A stretch of DNA of 64,000 bases, from positions 60,130-124,129 of the forward strand of contig DASYHP010000047.1 in NCBI GenBank assembly GCA_035998495.1, in the 5' to 3' direction. The translations under genes and the position numbers were made by a program. This stretch comes from Mesorhizobium_B sp035998495 (GTDB lineage: Bacteria; Pseudomonadota; Alphaproteobacteria; Rhizobiales; Rhizobiaceae). Below, piece by piece: positions 18,901 through 26,955 of this stretch (position 1 is the first letter of the stretch; every line of letters begins with the position of its first letter). The notes below the pieces were generated by a model. The model had not been told where the DNA came from, ran no database searches, and saw only the letters and a list, made by a program, of their open reading frames with translations.

Positions 18901-19828
18901 CGTCGTTCGGCTCCACCGCCAGCAGCGCGCTGAAGGTTTCCTCCGCCTCGCGCAGGCGGCCGGCATTGTAGTTGCGCCAGGCGGTGACGCGGGCATTGCC
19001 CACCTCGTCCACCGCGGCTTGCGGCGGGTTGCGCGCCTCCTCCAGCCGCCGCTGGATTTCGGCGTCGTTCGGGAATTGCCGCAGATAGCCTTCCAGCGGC
19101 GTCACCGCCTCCGGCCCCGGTCCGATCCAGGTCAGGGCCTGCCGCCAGGCGGCGGTCGCGCTCTGCTGGCTTTCCGGGCGGCTGGACAGGCGGCGCAGCG
19201 CTTCGATGCCCTGGGCGCGGGTTTCCTCGCGGTAGGTCAGCACCTGGGCGTTGGCGAGCTGCACCGCGGCGTTGTTCGGGTTGCGCTGCGCCAGTTGGCC
19301 AAGGCCCTGGCGCGCCTCGGACCAGCCATTCTCGGTGCCGGCAAGAGCCTGGTAATATTCCAATGCGAAGCTGTCCGGCACCGGGGCGCCGGCGAACAGG
19401 GTGCGGTAGCTCTGCACCGCTTCGGCATTGCGGCCGGACTGCGCCAGCTGCCGCGCCTGCGCCAGCGCGCCGGCATCGACGGTGGAGGTCCGGACGGCCA
19501 CCTGCGCCTGCGCCGTGCGCGGATCGGCCGGCGCGTTCGCCCGCAGCTGCCCCAGCGCTTCCTGCGCCTGGGCGACATTGCCGAGCTGCGCCTGCGCCTC
19601 GGCGATGCCCGCCAGGGCATCGGCGTTGCGCGGGTCCACCTGGACCACCCGTTCCAGCGTGCGGACCACCTGGTCCGGCCGGTTCTGCAGCTTCCAGTAA
19701 TTCGCCTGGTCCAGCAGCGCGGCAATGCCGCGGTCCTGCGCCGAGGCCGGCGCCGCCAGCAGCGCGGCGGCCACCAGCGCCGTGCCAAGGAGTCCCGCCC
19801 GGTAGGACGACATCGTCACTCTGGTCAT
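15941..19828 (-). CDS. bcsC: Cellulose synthase outer-membrane subunit BcsC
   Basis: A 1295-residue BcsC. A Sec signal (RAGLLGTALVAAALLAAPASA-Q) ends near residue 31. It is followed by a long array of TPR-like helical repeats to about residue 850 (for example VVQVDPRNADALAGIAEAQ), which span the periplasm. A C-terminal part of about 400 residues rich in alternating aromatic/Gly strands is the BcsC_C beta-barrel that exports the glucan. A Gln-rich low-complexity linker (about residues 830-910) separates the TPR array from the barrel region. It overlaps the bcsAB stop as ATGA, so it is translationally coupled to the synthase. Confidence 0.93.
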   Translation of the reverse strand: MTRVTMSSYRAGLLGTALVAAALLAAPASAQDRGIAALLDQANYWKLQNRPDQVVRTLERVVQVDPRNADALAGIAEAQAQLGNVAQAQEALGQLRANAPADPRTAQAQVAVRTSTVDAGALAQARQLAQSGRNAEAVQSYRTLFAGAPVPDSFALEYYQALAGTENGWSEARQGLGQLAQRNPNNAAVQLANAQVLTYREETRAQGIEALRRLSSRPESQQSATAAWRQALTWIGPGPEAVTPLEGYLRQFPNDAEIQRRLEEARNPPQAAVDEVGNARVTAWRNYNAGRLREAEETFSALLAVEPNDADGLGGLGLIRLRQGRQAEARRLLEQAIEADPSRRADWQRALAGASVRPAAPGRNAGGGGGGTPGPDIQAARNLVAAGNISEAEPLLARIVARNGGDRPDAEALLGDIALRQGNAGLAEQRYRAALARRGNFGAAQSGLANALQEQGKFAEAEEVFRRLGGTNAPQVRADALRAEAQRTDDPEAASALLRAAIQNDPSNPWPRLDFARLLARSGRGAEANQMMAATVAGRATPDTIHAAAIFATEQGRAADTVQLLDRIPARTRTADQNRLLTTARVQAEVQSAASLARMGRRQEARNRLIAIASRRDPTGEAGPAAVRALNAMNDPRGAQEAARMYAIAQRGQTPAAQLAGASTLLEAGLNQEAANLAQGIDANRLTAEQRRQANGISAGLSIRAADQLNQAGDQAQAFDVLMPTLRQNPESPAANLALARLYQGAREPEQAGRIAEAVLSRNPRDTDARQAAMDAAIANRDWSRAEAILSEGRALMPNDARIPLLEARLARAWGDQRRARNALEQAAQLRRQQIGVTNPPGMLGGSMVPQATLPQQQAPQGYENPFRRVPLAGQDFGQQGGGQMQGQQFSQAQGFAPQGAQPADPLLNEINRQLGEVRQEASPRATPAIGMRVRSGDDGIDALTETHIGAEGSVAVPGIGGRLTARASAITLDNGELSGTLPAMRRFGSFASALPGLQGTLTPQQAAQARNTESTQSGVALGAAYARPGFTADIGSTPLGFLQENVVGGLEIAPEIGDGVRLRLTAERRAMTDSLLSWGGLRDPQSNTIWGGVVRTGGRAQIEFTSGETNFYVAGGYFTMSGEGVSENSRMEAGAGFQTPIWRSATEELVAGLDLVYFAYDKNLRFFTLGHGGYFSPQSFIAANVPIDWRGRSENLFYRAGATIGVATFTEDRAPVFPNDPGLQGGLQSRANSDPGVNAFYSGQSKTGLTGGLRGDIEYMVTPQLRIGGALRFDQAADWSETRGLVYARYRFDR

Positions 19829-22800
19829 GTGGTCCTCGTCCGGAGACGGATGGCCGCGCGACGGCGCAGCGCCCAGTAGGCAGGAACGGCAACAATGGCG
19901 CAGGAGATCGCCAGCAGCAGCAGCAGCAGGTCGGGCCGGGTCTGCAGGAAGTACTGCGGCCAGATATAGGGCGGCAGGGAGCCGACGGTGTAGTGGTTGC
20001 CCAGGGTGAAGCCGCTGATCCGCCCGGAGGACAGGATGGCCAGGTCACCCTGCACGCGCGGCGCCTGTTCCGGGTCGCGCAGCGCCGCCAGCATGTCCTC
20101 CAGCCCCTGCGTCGTGGTGCCGGACAGCGCCACCACGGAACGGCCGGACCGCAGCGGGCTTTCGAAGCCCATCAGGATGCCGAGGCCCTCCCCGGTCGAG
20201 GCCAGCAGCGCCTGCGCCTGTTCACGCGCCACGCGCGGCTCGTCGCCGAGGAACAGGTTGCGGAAGCCTTCCAGCGCATCCGGCAGGGCGACCGTCAGGC
20301 GGTTGCCCTCCAGTCGCACCGGCCCATCCTCCCGCAGCAGGCGTTCCAGCGCCGGCTGCCGGCCCAGCGGGCCGATCACCAGCAGGTCCTTGCCGGCCAC
20401 GCTGTCCAGCCCGCCGGGCCGAACCACGGTGATGCCGGTGGTGGCATGGCCGACATGGGAGGCGAGGCGGCCCATCAGCGTCAGGAAGGAGCTGAGCTCC
20501 GCCGCGCTCGGCTGATCCGGCACCACCACGCCCGTTTCGGTGAAGTTCGCCATGCGGGTGAAGGGGAAGCCGGAGCCGGCGAAGAAGGCGAGGTTGGGCA
20601 GGGTGGTGAAGCGGTGCGCGTCGGACAGGTCGATGGTGCTGTCCGGGTCGATCCCGGCCCGCACATCGGCCGGCACCGCGATGCAGTCGCCGCGATGCAG
20701 CGGGCGCATGTCGAAGCGCATCTGCAACTCGTTGGCGCCGAAGATCAGGTAGGGCGGCAAGCCGAAGCGGCTGGTCATCCGTTCCGACTGCCCGAACTGC
20801 CGCGTCAGGATGCTCAGCGGCCAGGGCGCCTCGGCATCGCGCAGCGGCAGGCTGCGCAGGTAGATGTCGTTCAACGCGATGTCGAGGCGGGACACCGCGA
20901 CATCCATGATCGGGCCGGGCGGGGAGCGGTAGTTCAGCTCCACCGGCAGCGGCCGGCCGCGCCAGGTGTAGAGGTCCGGCGCCGTGCGGAACGGCACGGA
21001 GATCGGGCCCGGCGCATAGCCGAAGGCCTGCAGCTCCGACGGGTCCACCAGTTCGCCCAGCCGCACCGGCCGGTCGCTGCGGACCCAGCGCGGCGCGTCA
21101 TAGGGCTGGCGGGGTGGGATGCTGACGGGCTGCACAACGGCGATCTCGCCGGCCAGCGCTTCCTTGCTGTTCGCCAGCACGATGGCGGCCTGCGCCGCTT
21201 CCTCCCCGGTCCGGCCGCCGACGATCAGCAGCAGGCCGAAGCGGTCCGTCGGGTTCGGCACCAGGGCCAGCGTCGGGCCGTCGAAGCGCGGCAGGGCGAG
21301 ACCCGACAAGGCTTCCGGCCCACCGGCGATCACCACGGCATTGCCACGGGGCGGCAGGCTGAAGGACACCGGGAAGCTGGCGCCGCGGTAATCCGCCTGC
21401 ACCGCGAACCAGGAGGCGACGGTGGCCGCCGCCTTCAGCGATTCATTGTTCACCGCCTGCGGCACCACCACCGGCAGCACCAGCGGCTCCCGCAACAGGC
21501 GCGGGTCGAAGAACGGCTCCGGCAGTCGCGCCAGGTCGCGCTGCAGCGGCAGTCGCTCCAGCGTCAGCTGCAGGGTCGAGAGGTCGGAGATGTTGGCCCA
21601 GAGCAGGCCGGAGAGCGGGTCGTTGCATTCCTGGGTGTAGCGGCCGGTGAAGCGGAAGTTCAGCCGGTTCAGGTCGGCGAAGAACACGGGGTTGATCGGG
21701 AATTCCAGCGGCCCGAAGGCCGGCCGGTTGCGGTCGGGGTTGATCACGCCGACGAACTGCTCGTTCAGCGCCATCGCCACCTGGCTGTATTCCGGGATCA
21801 GCGCCGGGCTGGTCGCGCCCTGCAGGACCAGCCGCGCGCCGGTCACCACCTCGTCGCCGCGGACGCCGAACAGCACGCCCTGGAGGTCCGACGTGCCGCG
21901 CATCTGCATTGGCGCGCGCAGGCCGAGTTGGCGCAGCGTGCGGGTTTCCGTGCGGGTGGAGCCGAAATCGCCGGCCGGCGCGCCGAAGCTGCCGATGGCC
22001 GGCCCGCCCTGGCCCCCGCCCGGACCCCCGACGGGACCGAGATAGCCCGGCTGCGCCACCGGCAGCGGCGGCAGGCCGGTATTCGCCGTGTTGGAGCCAC
22101 CGAGCCCCGGCGTCACCTGGTTGCCGAAGGCCCCCGGCTGGGCCGGCTGGCCGAAGGGCGAGGCCTGCACCTGCAACGGCACCGCCCCGCCCGGGGCGGA
22201 GGGGGCGCCGAAGACGCCGGCGCCCGGCTGCTGCACCGGCAGGCCGAGCGGCACGGCGCCACTCTGGGTCGAGGGGGCGCCGAAGGTACCGATGCCGGGG
22301 GATTGCGGCGTCAGGCTCAGCGGCAGGCCCTGCGGCCCCGGCTGCAGCGGGTTCGGCGGCGGCGGCGCGCCGCGCAGGTTCACCTGCGCCATGGCCAGCC
22401 CCGGCGCGCCGAGCGCGAGCATCAGCGCGATCGCGGCGGCGCGGCGGATGTTGCTTTCGCCACGGGGGCGGCGCGCGGTTGCGGCGACCGCCACCGGCAC
22501 CTCCGGCTGGTCCGGTTGCGCCGCCTGTTCGGCCAGCGCGGCGGCGCCCGGCTCCTCGACGCGCACCACCACCCTGGCCTGCTTGGTGCGGCGGTTGAAG
22601 AAGGAGAACTGGCTGTCGCCCCGGAACAGGCCGCCGATCGAGCGGCCAACCTCGGCCAGGCTGCGCAGCGGCACGTCCTCCCGCACGTCATCCCAGTCGA
22701 CCCAGGCATCGGCGCGGCCGAGCACGGCGCGGACGATGTTGCCCTCGTCGTGCAGCGTCTGCGCCGCGAAGCGCACCTGCATGCGGCCATCCTGCCAGCG

Positions 22801-24711
22801 CAGCACCTCGGCCGGGATCGCCACCCATTCGGGGCCGACATCCAGCTCGAGCGTGATGTTCGCATCCTCCGGCACCGTCGCCGGCCGGGCGATGGAGACG
22901 GCGGCGCCGCCGAGCGAAAGGTCCTGCGTCTCGCCCTCGAGCACCTGGCCATCGGCCAGCACCACATTGGCCGCGATGACCGCGCCGACGCGGGCGCGTT
23001 CGCGCACCTGCCGGCGTTCGCGGCCCACCGCAAGGCCGGCCAGCACCACCACGAAGGACAGCATGGCCCAGAGGAAGTTCAGCGCGTAGGCCTGAAAGTC
23101 CAGGCTGTCGTAGTTGTTGGTCGTCAGGCCGTAGATGCCGGACAGCAGGCCCGCGATCAGCGCCAGGGCCAGCACCATGTTGGGGCCCACGGCACGCAGG
23201 TCGAAGAAGCCTTCCTGCAGGGTGCCGCCCTTGTCGGTCACGTTGAACTTGCCCTTCTTCGGGTCCAGCAGCGTCGCGAGCATCACGGGGATCAGATACA
23301 GGGCCAGCACCGTCTCATAGATCTCCGACCAGAAGCTGTGTCGCACATGGCCGGACAGGCGGCTCGTCGCGCCCACGGAGTGCAGGATGTGCGGGCCCGC
23401 ATAGGCGAGGATGGCGAGCGGCGAGGCCGCGATGATGCTTTCGCCGAACAGCAGGAAGGCCAGCGGCGCCGTCAGGAACACGAAGCGCGGCAGCGGGAAC
23501 AGGAAGTGGAACTGCGACATGAAGTAGCAGCAGCGCTGGTGGAACTTTAGGCCGCGGCCGAGCATCGGGTTCTCGATCCGCAGGATCTGGATCATGCCGC
23601 GGCCCCAGCGCATGCGCTGGCCGATGTGCAGCATCAGGCGTTCCGTCGCGAGGCCTGCGGCCAGCGGAATGCGGATATAGGCGGTGCGCCAGCCGCGCCG
23701 CTGCATCTTCAGCGAGCAGTGGCAATCCTCCGTCACCGTCTCGGTCGGCACGCCGCCAACCTCCAGCAGCGCCTCGCGCCGGATCACCGCGCAGGAGCCG
23801 CAGAAGAAGGTGGCGTTCCACAGATCGTTGCCCTGCTGAACCATGCCGTAGAACAGCAGGCCCTCGTTCGGCACGCGCTGGCCGGAGGCGAGGTTCCGCT
23901 CGAACGGGTCGGGCGAATAGAAATGGTGCGGCGTCTGCACCATCGCGAGGTCGCGGTCGCGCAGCAGCCAGCCCACGGTCAGCTGCAGGAAGGCGCGGGT
24001 CGCGACGTGGTCGCAGTCGAAGATGCAGATGTATTCGCCGTTGGTGACCTTCAGCGCGGCGTTGATGTTGCCGGCCTTGGCGCCCTTGTTGTCGGCGCGG
24101 ATCAGGTAGTGGCAGCCGACCTGCTCGCAGAACCGCCGGAACTCGTCGCGGCGTCCGTCATCCAGCAGGTAGACGTTCATCTTGTCGCGCGGCCAGTCGA
24201 TCGCCAGCGCGCCGTAGATGGCGGGCTTCACGATCTCCAGCGGCTCGTTGTAGGACGGGATGAAGACGTCGATTGTCGGCCATTCCTCCGGGTCCTCGGG
24301 CAGCGGCACCGGCTTGCGGTCCAGCGGCCAGATCGCCTGGAAATAGGCCAGCAGCATGGTTGTGACGGCATAGATCTCGGCCAGCAGCAGGCCGGTGCCG
24401 AGAAAGGTCTGCATGAAGCTGGTGAATTCCAGCGTGTCGACCATCCGCCAGTGGATGTAGCGCATCGACACCAGGCAGGACATGAAGACGACGAAGATCG
24501 TCATCGCGCGGCCGGGGATCCGGTTCGCCACCAGGTACAGCAGGAAGCCGGCGACCGCGAGCCAGGCCTGCTGTTCCGCCGCCAGCGGCGCCACCATGAA
24601 GGTCAGGCCGATGATGAGGCTGAGCAGCATCAGCGGCCAGGACACCCAGCGGCGCGCCCAGGGCCCGCCCCGGAAGGCGCGCCCCCGGCGGAGGGAACCG
24701 GATCGGCTCAT
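19825..24711 (-). CDS. bcsAB: Cellulose synthase BcsA-BcsB fusion
   Basis: One open frame of 1628 residues encodes both halves. The BcsA half has multiple membrane helices, a family-2 glycosyltransferase with DDG (about residue 182), FDCDHV (about 229), TED (about 325) and QRMRW (about 367), then a C-terminal PilZ domain with RERRQVRER and DLSLGG near residue 597 that should bind c-di-GMP. Near residues 750-775 there is a basic-hydrophobic-AMA stretch (RRAAAIALMLALGAPGLAMA-Q) that reads as a signal peptide. A Pro/Gly-rich repeat region, the BcsB periplasmic carbohydrate-binding and flavodoxin-like domains and a C-terminal membrane helix (LLLLLLAISCAIVAVPAYWAL) follow. Such fusions are known as AcsAB in Komagataeibacter. 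The ATG at 24711 overlaps the bcsQ stop; an ATG 12 bases earlier is possible. Confidence 0.95.
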   Translation of the reverse strand: MSRSGSLRRGRAFRGGPWARRWVSWPLMLLSLIIGLTFMVAPLAAEQQAWLAVAGFLLYLVANRIPGRAMTIFVVFMSCLVSMRYIHWRMVDTLEFTSFMQTFLGTGLLLAEIYAVTTMLLAYFQAIWPLDRKPVPLPEDPEEWPTIDVFIPSYNEPLEIVKPAIYGALAIDWPRDKMNVYLLDDGRRDEFRRFCEQVGCHYLIRADNKGAKAGNINAALKVTNGEYICIFDCDHVATRAFLQLTVGWLLRDRDLAMVQTPHHFYSPDPFERNLASGQRVPNEGLLFYGMVQQGNDLWNATFFCGSCAVIRREALLEVGGVPTETVTEDCHCSLKMQRRGWRTAYIRIPLAAGLATERLMLHIGQRMRWGRGMIQILRIENPMLGRGLKFHQRCCYFMSQFHFLFPLPRFVFLTAPLAFLLFGESIIAASPLAILAYAGPHILHSVGATSRLSGHVRHSFWSEIYETVLALYLIPVMLATLLDPKKGKFNVTDKGGTLQEGFFDLRAVGPNMVLALALIAGLLSGIYGLTTNNYDSLDFQAYALNFLWAMLSFVVVLAGLAVGRERRQVRERARVGAVIAANVVLADGQVLEGETQDLSLGGAAVSIARPATVPEDANITLELDVGPEWVAIPAEVLRWQDGRMQVRFAAQTLHDEGNIVRAVLGRADAWVDWDDVREDVPLRSLAEVGRSIGGLFRGDSQFSFFNRRTKQARVVVRVEEPGAAALAEQAAQPDQPEVPVAVAATARRPRGESNIRRAAAIALMLALGAPGLAMAQVNLRGAPPPPNPLQPGPQGLPLSLTPQSPGIGTFGAPSTQSGAVPLGLPVQQPGAGVFGAPSAPGGAVPLQVQASPFGQPAQPGAFGNQVTPGLGGSNTANTGLPPLPVAQPGYLGPVGGPGGGQGGPAIGSFGAPAGDFGSTRTETRTLRQLGLRAPMQMRGTSDLQGVLFGVRGDEVVTGARLVLQGATSPALIPEYSQVAMALNEQFVGVINPDRNRPAFGPLEFPINPVFFADLNRLNFRFTGRYTQECNDPLSGLLWANISDLSTLQLTLERLPLQRDLARLPEPFFDPRLLREPLVLPVVVPQAVNNESLKAAATVASWFAVQADYRGASFPVSFSLPPRGNAVVIAGGPEALSGLALPRFDGPTLALVPNPTDRFGLLLIVGGRTGEEAAQAAIVLANSKEALAGEIAVVQPVSIPPRQPYDAPRWVRSDRPVRLGELVDPSELQAFGYAPGPISVPFRTAPDLYTWRGRPLPVELNYRSPPGPIMDVAVSRLDIALNDIYLRSLPLRDAEAPWPLSILTRQFGQSERMTSRFGLPPYLIFGANELQMRFDMRPLHRGDCIAVPADVRAGIDPDSTIDLSDAHRFTTLPNLAFFAGSGFPFTRMANFTETGVVVPDQPSAAELSSFLTLMGRLASHVGHATTGITVVRPGGLDSVAGKDLLVIGPLGRQPALERLLREDGPVRLEGNRLTVALPDALEGFRNLFLGDEPRVAREQAQALLASTGEGLGILMGFESPLRSGRSVVALSGTTTQGLEDMLAALRDPEQAPRVQGDLAILSSGRISGFTLGNHYTVGSLPPYIWPQYFLQTRPDLLLLLLAISCAIVAVPAYWALRRRAAIRLRTRTT
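22168..22299 (-). repeat. Two-copy Pro/Gly-rich repeat at start of the BcsB half
   Basis: Two consecutive copies of a unit of about 22 residues, consensus PGxGxFGAPSxxxGAVPL followed by a short Pro/Gln tail, lie after the internal signal-like segment of BcsAB. They form a low-complexity spacer before the folded BcsB domains. The repeat is in the coding sequence and keeps frame. Confidence 0.6.
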
Positions 24712-25508
24712 CGCGCGCCCCACCCCATCGAAAAGCCTTCCGGCGCCGCCGGCAGCGCCGCTTCCACGGCGCGTGCGATGCCGCGGATGTCCTCCGAGGC
24801 GCGGCTGTCCGGGGCGATCTCCTGCACCAGCTTCTGCATCGCCAGCGCCTCCGCCATCGTCTCGTCGCGGCTGACGGCGCCGAGCAGGCGGGGGCCGAGA
24901 TGGCGCGCCACCGCATCCGCCGCGGCGCGCGACAGGCGCGAATTCAGGTCCACCTCGTTCAGCACGACGCGCAGCCGGCCGGCGAACAGCGCCGCCATGG
25001 TGCCGGAGCCGAGGAAGCGGCCGCTGTCGATGTCCGGGATCAGCGCCGCGCTGATCGCTTCCGCCTGCAGCACCGCGATCACCATCGACGCCATCGGAAC
25101 CAGCACCGCCAGGGCATGCGACGGGCCGGGCGAGGTATCGGCGATGACTGTCAGGCCGGGGTCGGACAGGATGGCGCGCATCGGCGCGGCCAGCAGCTCC
25201 GGGTCCCGCTCCAGCGCCGCGGCCAGGCCGAGCGCGCCGCGCAGTTCCATCGCGCCATGCGGCAGCACCATCACGCCGGAGGCCGTCTCCCGCACGCAGG
25301 CGCGCCAGTCGGGGCGGCGCGGCAGTTCCGCGGTGAAGCCGCCCATGTCGGTCAGCGGCACGCCGAAATGCAGGCGCAGCGTGTTCTGCGGATCGAAGTC
25401 GACGACCATCACGCGACGGCCCTCGCGCTGCAGGGCGTCGGCCAGGTTGGCCGTCAGGGTGGTCTTGCCGACGCCGCCCTTGGGGGACGCGAAACAGATC
25501 AGCGGCAT
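24708..25508 (-). CDS. bcsQ: Cellulose biosynthesis ParA/MinD-like ATPase BcsQ
   Basis: A 266-residue SIMIBI ATPase. The deviant Walker A motif SPKGGVGKTTLTANLA begins at residue 8, and VMVVDFDPQNTLRLHFG contains the Walker A' Asp. It matches the YhjQ/BcsQ family, which in enterobacteria localises cellulose synthesis at the cell pole and is needed for secretion. Its stop overlaps the bcsAB start by four bases (ATGA). It starts 19 bases after the stop of the proline-rich gene upstream. Confidence 0.9.
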   Translation of the reverse strand: MPLICFASPKGGVGKTTLTANLADALQREGRRVMVVDFDPQNTLRLHFGVPLTDMGGFTAELPRRPDWRACVRETASGVMVLPHGAMELRGALGLAAALERDPELLAAPMRAILSDPGLTVIADTSPGPSHALAVLVPMASMVIAVLQAEAISAALIPDIDSGRFLGSGTMAALFAGRLRVVLNEVDLNSRLSRAAADAVARHLGPRLLGAVSRDETMAEALAMQKLVQEIAPDSRASEDIRGIARAVEAALPAAPEGFSMGWGAR

Positions 25509-25527
25509 GGTCGGGGTAGGCCTCCCG

Positions 25528-26874
25528 TCAAGTCGTGGGGCGGTCTGCGCGCGGGGGCCGGCGCAGCGTGAGGAAGCCGGCGGCGGAATCGGCCGGGTCG
25601 GCGGCGAGAAGGCGCAGCAACTCCGGCAGCGGCAGGTCGATCTCCGCCGCCTGGAGGATGGGGGGCGGCGCGGGCGGCTCCGGTGCCACGACCGGCGCGG
25701 CCACGGGGGCGGCGACCGGGGCGGCGGCCGGCTGCTCAGGCGCCAGCGATTCGGGCGACGGCGCGGCGGAGGGCATCCGGCGCGGCGTCATGCCGCCGGG
25801 AAGATCCAGCGCCTCGATCAGCGGAAACAGCATGCGCGGGCCCGCGGCACGGGACTCCGGCGACTTCGCCGGGGGCGGCGCCACCGAAAGCTCGGCCAGC
25901 GTCGAGAGCGAGGGCTTCGGCAGGGCAGGCGGCGGCGCATCCGCCGCGCGCAGCAGCGGCATGTCCCGGTCGGCGGCCTGCGGCGCGGCCGGGGCCGCTG
26001 TCGCGGCCGGGGCGGGCGCGACGACTTCAGCCGGCGCCGAGGCGGCAAGCACGGGCGCGAAAACCACCGGCGCCGAAACAACCGGGGCCGGGACCGACGG
26101 GGTCCAGCCGGATGCTGCCGCCGGCCTGGCGACCTGCGGCCTCACATCGATTGCGGGGGGAGGCTCCGCCACCATAACAGCGGCCGCCGGGACCTGCGGT
26201 GCGGCTTCCGACAGGCGCGGCGGCTCCGGCCAGGCATGGACGATGGGCGCGGGTTCGGCCGGCGGATCAGGCAGCGCGGCAGCGGGCTGCGGCTCGGCCC
26301 AGGCCACCGGTGCCGGAGGCTCCGGCCAGGCAGGGCCAGGCCGTAGCTCGGGCCAGGACGGCGGCGCGGGTTCGGGCACCGCCGCCCGTGGCTCGGGCCA
26401 CTTGGCCTGCGGCTCGGGCCACGCCGCCTGCGGCTCGGGCCAGGCCTGAGGTGGCGCGGCGGGCTGGCTTGGCATCGCTGCCTCGGCCCGCGCCTGCGGC
26501 ACAGGCTCCGGCCAGACCTGCTGCGGCCATTGCGCTGGTTGTGGCGCGACCTCGGCCTCGCGCACGCCCCACTGGCGCCCCCATTGCCCGGGCTCGGACG
26601 GCTCAACCGATGATTGCGGCTGCGCGGCTTCCTGCCACTGGGCCGCCGGCGCGGCGGCGGCCGGCGGCTGCCAGGGCTGCGCCGGCGGCAGGCCATGCTG
26701 GTGCCCAACCTCGGCAGCCACGTTCATCGCCGCGCCAAGCAGCGCGTAGGGGTCCGCATCCGGCACAGGGGCTGGGGGCGGCGTGCGAACCGGCTCGTTC
26801 CCGAAGCTGCGGTAACGGATAGCCGGGGCCCGCAACGCGGCTGCGACCCGTGCTACATCCGTATCTTGGCGCAT
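25528..26874 (-). CDS. Proline-rich cellulose-operon protein (CcpAx/BcsH- or BcsP-like)
   Basis: A 448-residue protein, very rich in Pro and Ala. Only the N-terminal module (DVARVAAALRAPAIRYRSFG) and a short C-terminal helix region (PLPELLRLLAADP) look ordered. The N-terminal module resembles the small Y-R-x-F segment of the BcsR/BcsP family and of the Komagataeibacter cellulose-complementing protein CcpAx. Its place between bcsZ and the synthase is also that of CcpAx, which helps order the terminal complexes. The middle has tandem WPEP repeats. There is no signal peptide, so it should be cytoplasmic. The assignment rests on position and a short motif only; function is an inference. Confidence 0.6.
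   Translation of the reverse strand: MRQDTDVARVAAALRAPAIRYRSFGNEPVRTPPPAPVPDADPYALLGAAMNVAAEVGHQHGLPPAQPWQPPAAAAPAAQWQEAAQPQSSVEPSEPGQWGRQWGVREAEVAPQPAQWPQQVWPEPVPQARAEAAMPSQPAAPPQAWPEPQAAWPEPQAKWPEPRAAVPEPAPPSWPELRPGPAWPEPPAPVAWAEPQPAAALPDPPAEPAPIVHAWPEPPRLSEAAPQVPAAAVMVAEPPPAIDVRPQVARPAAASGWTPSVPAPVVSAPVVFAPVLAASAPAEVVAPAPAATAAPAAPQAADRDMPLLRAADAPPPALPKPSLSTLAELSVAPPPAKSPESRAAGPRMLFPLIEALDLPGGMTPRRMPSAAPSPESLAPEQPAAAPVAAPVAAPVVAPEPPAPPPILQAAEIDLPLPELLRLLAADPADSAAGFLTLRRPPRADRPTT
26385..26447 (-). repeat. Tandem 21-bp repeat coding WPEP units
   Basis: Three consecutive near-identical 21-bp units, each containing GGCTCGGGCCA on the plus strand, encode QAxWPEP heptads in the proline-rich cellulose protein. 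More degenerate WPEP or VPEP units continue on the left to about 26280. Unit number may vary between strains by slippage. Confidence 0.7.
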
Positions 26875-26875
26875 A

Positions 26876-26941
26876 TGAGATTAACCCCCAATCGCGGTGC
26901 AACATGCCGTGAACGTGACCGTTAGGGAATACCTAATCTCA
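26876..26941. promoter_or_regulatory. Nested inverted repeats upstream of the proline-rich/bcsQ/bcsAB genes
   Basis: In the 81-base gap between bcsZ and the next gene, TGAGATTA (26876-26883) and TAATCTCA (26934-26941) form an 8-bp perfect inverted repeat. Inside its right arm a second repeat TTAGG-GAATA-CCTAA occupies 26922-26936. The gap is clearly less GC-rich than its surroundings. It could be an operator or a 5' UTR structure; there is no T-run for a terminator. Confidence 0.4.
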
Positions 26942-26955
26942 ACACGGCAGCAGTT

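Noticed and set aside
15914..19879. 1321-residue open frame opposite bcsC
   Set aside because: It is the antisense of a clear bcsC, rich in Arg, Gly and His, with no recognisable domain.
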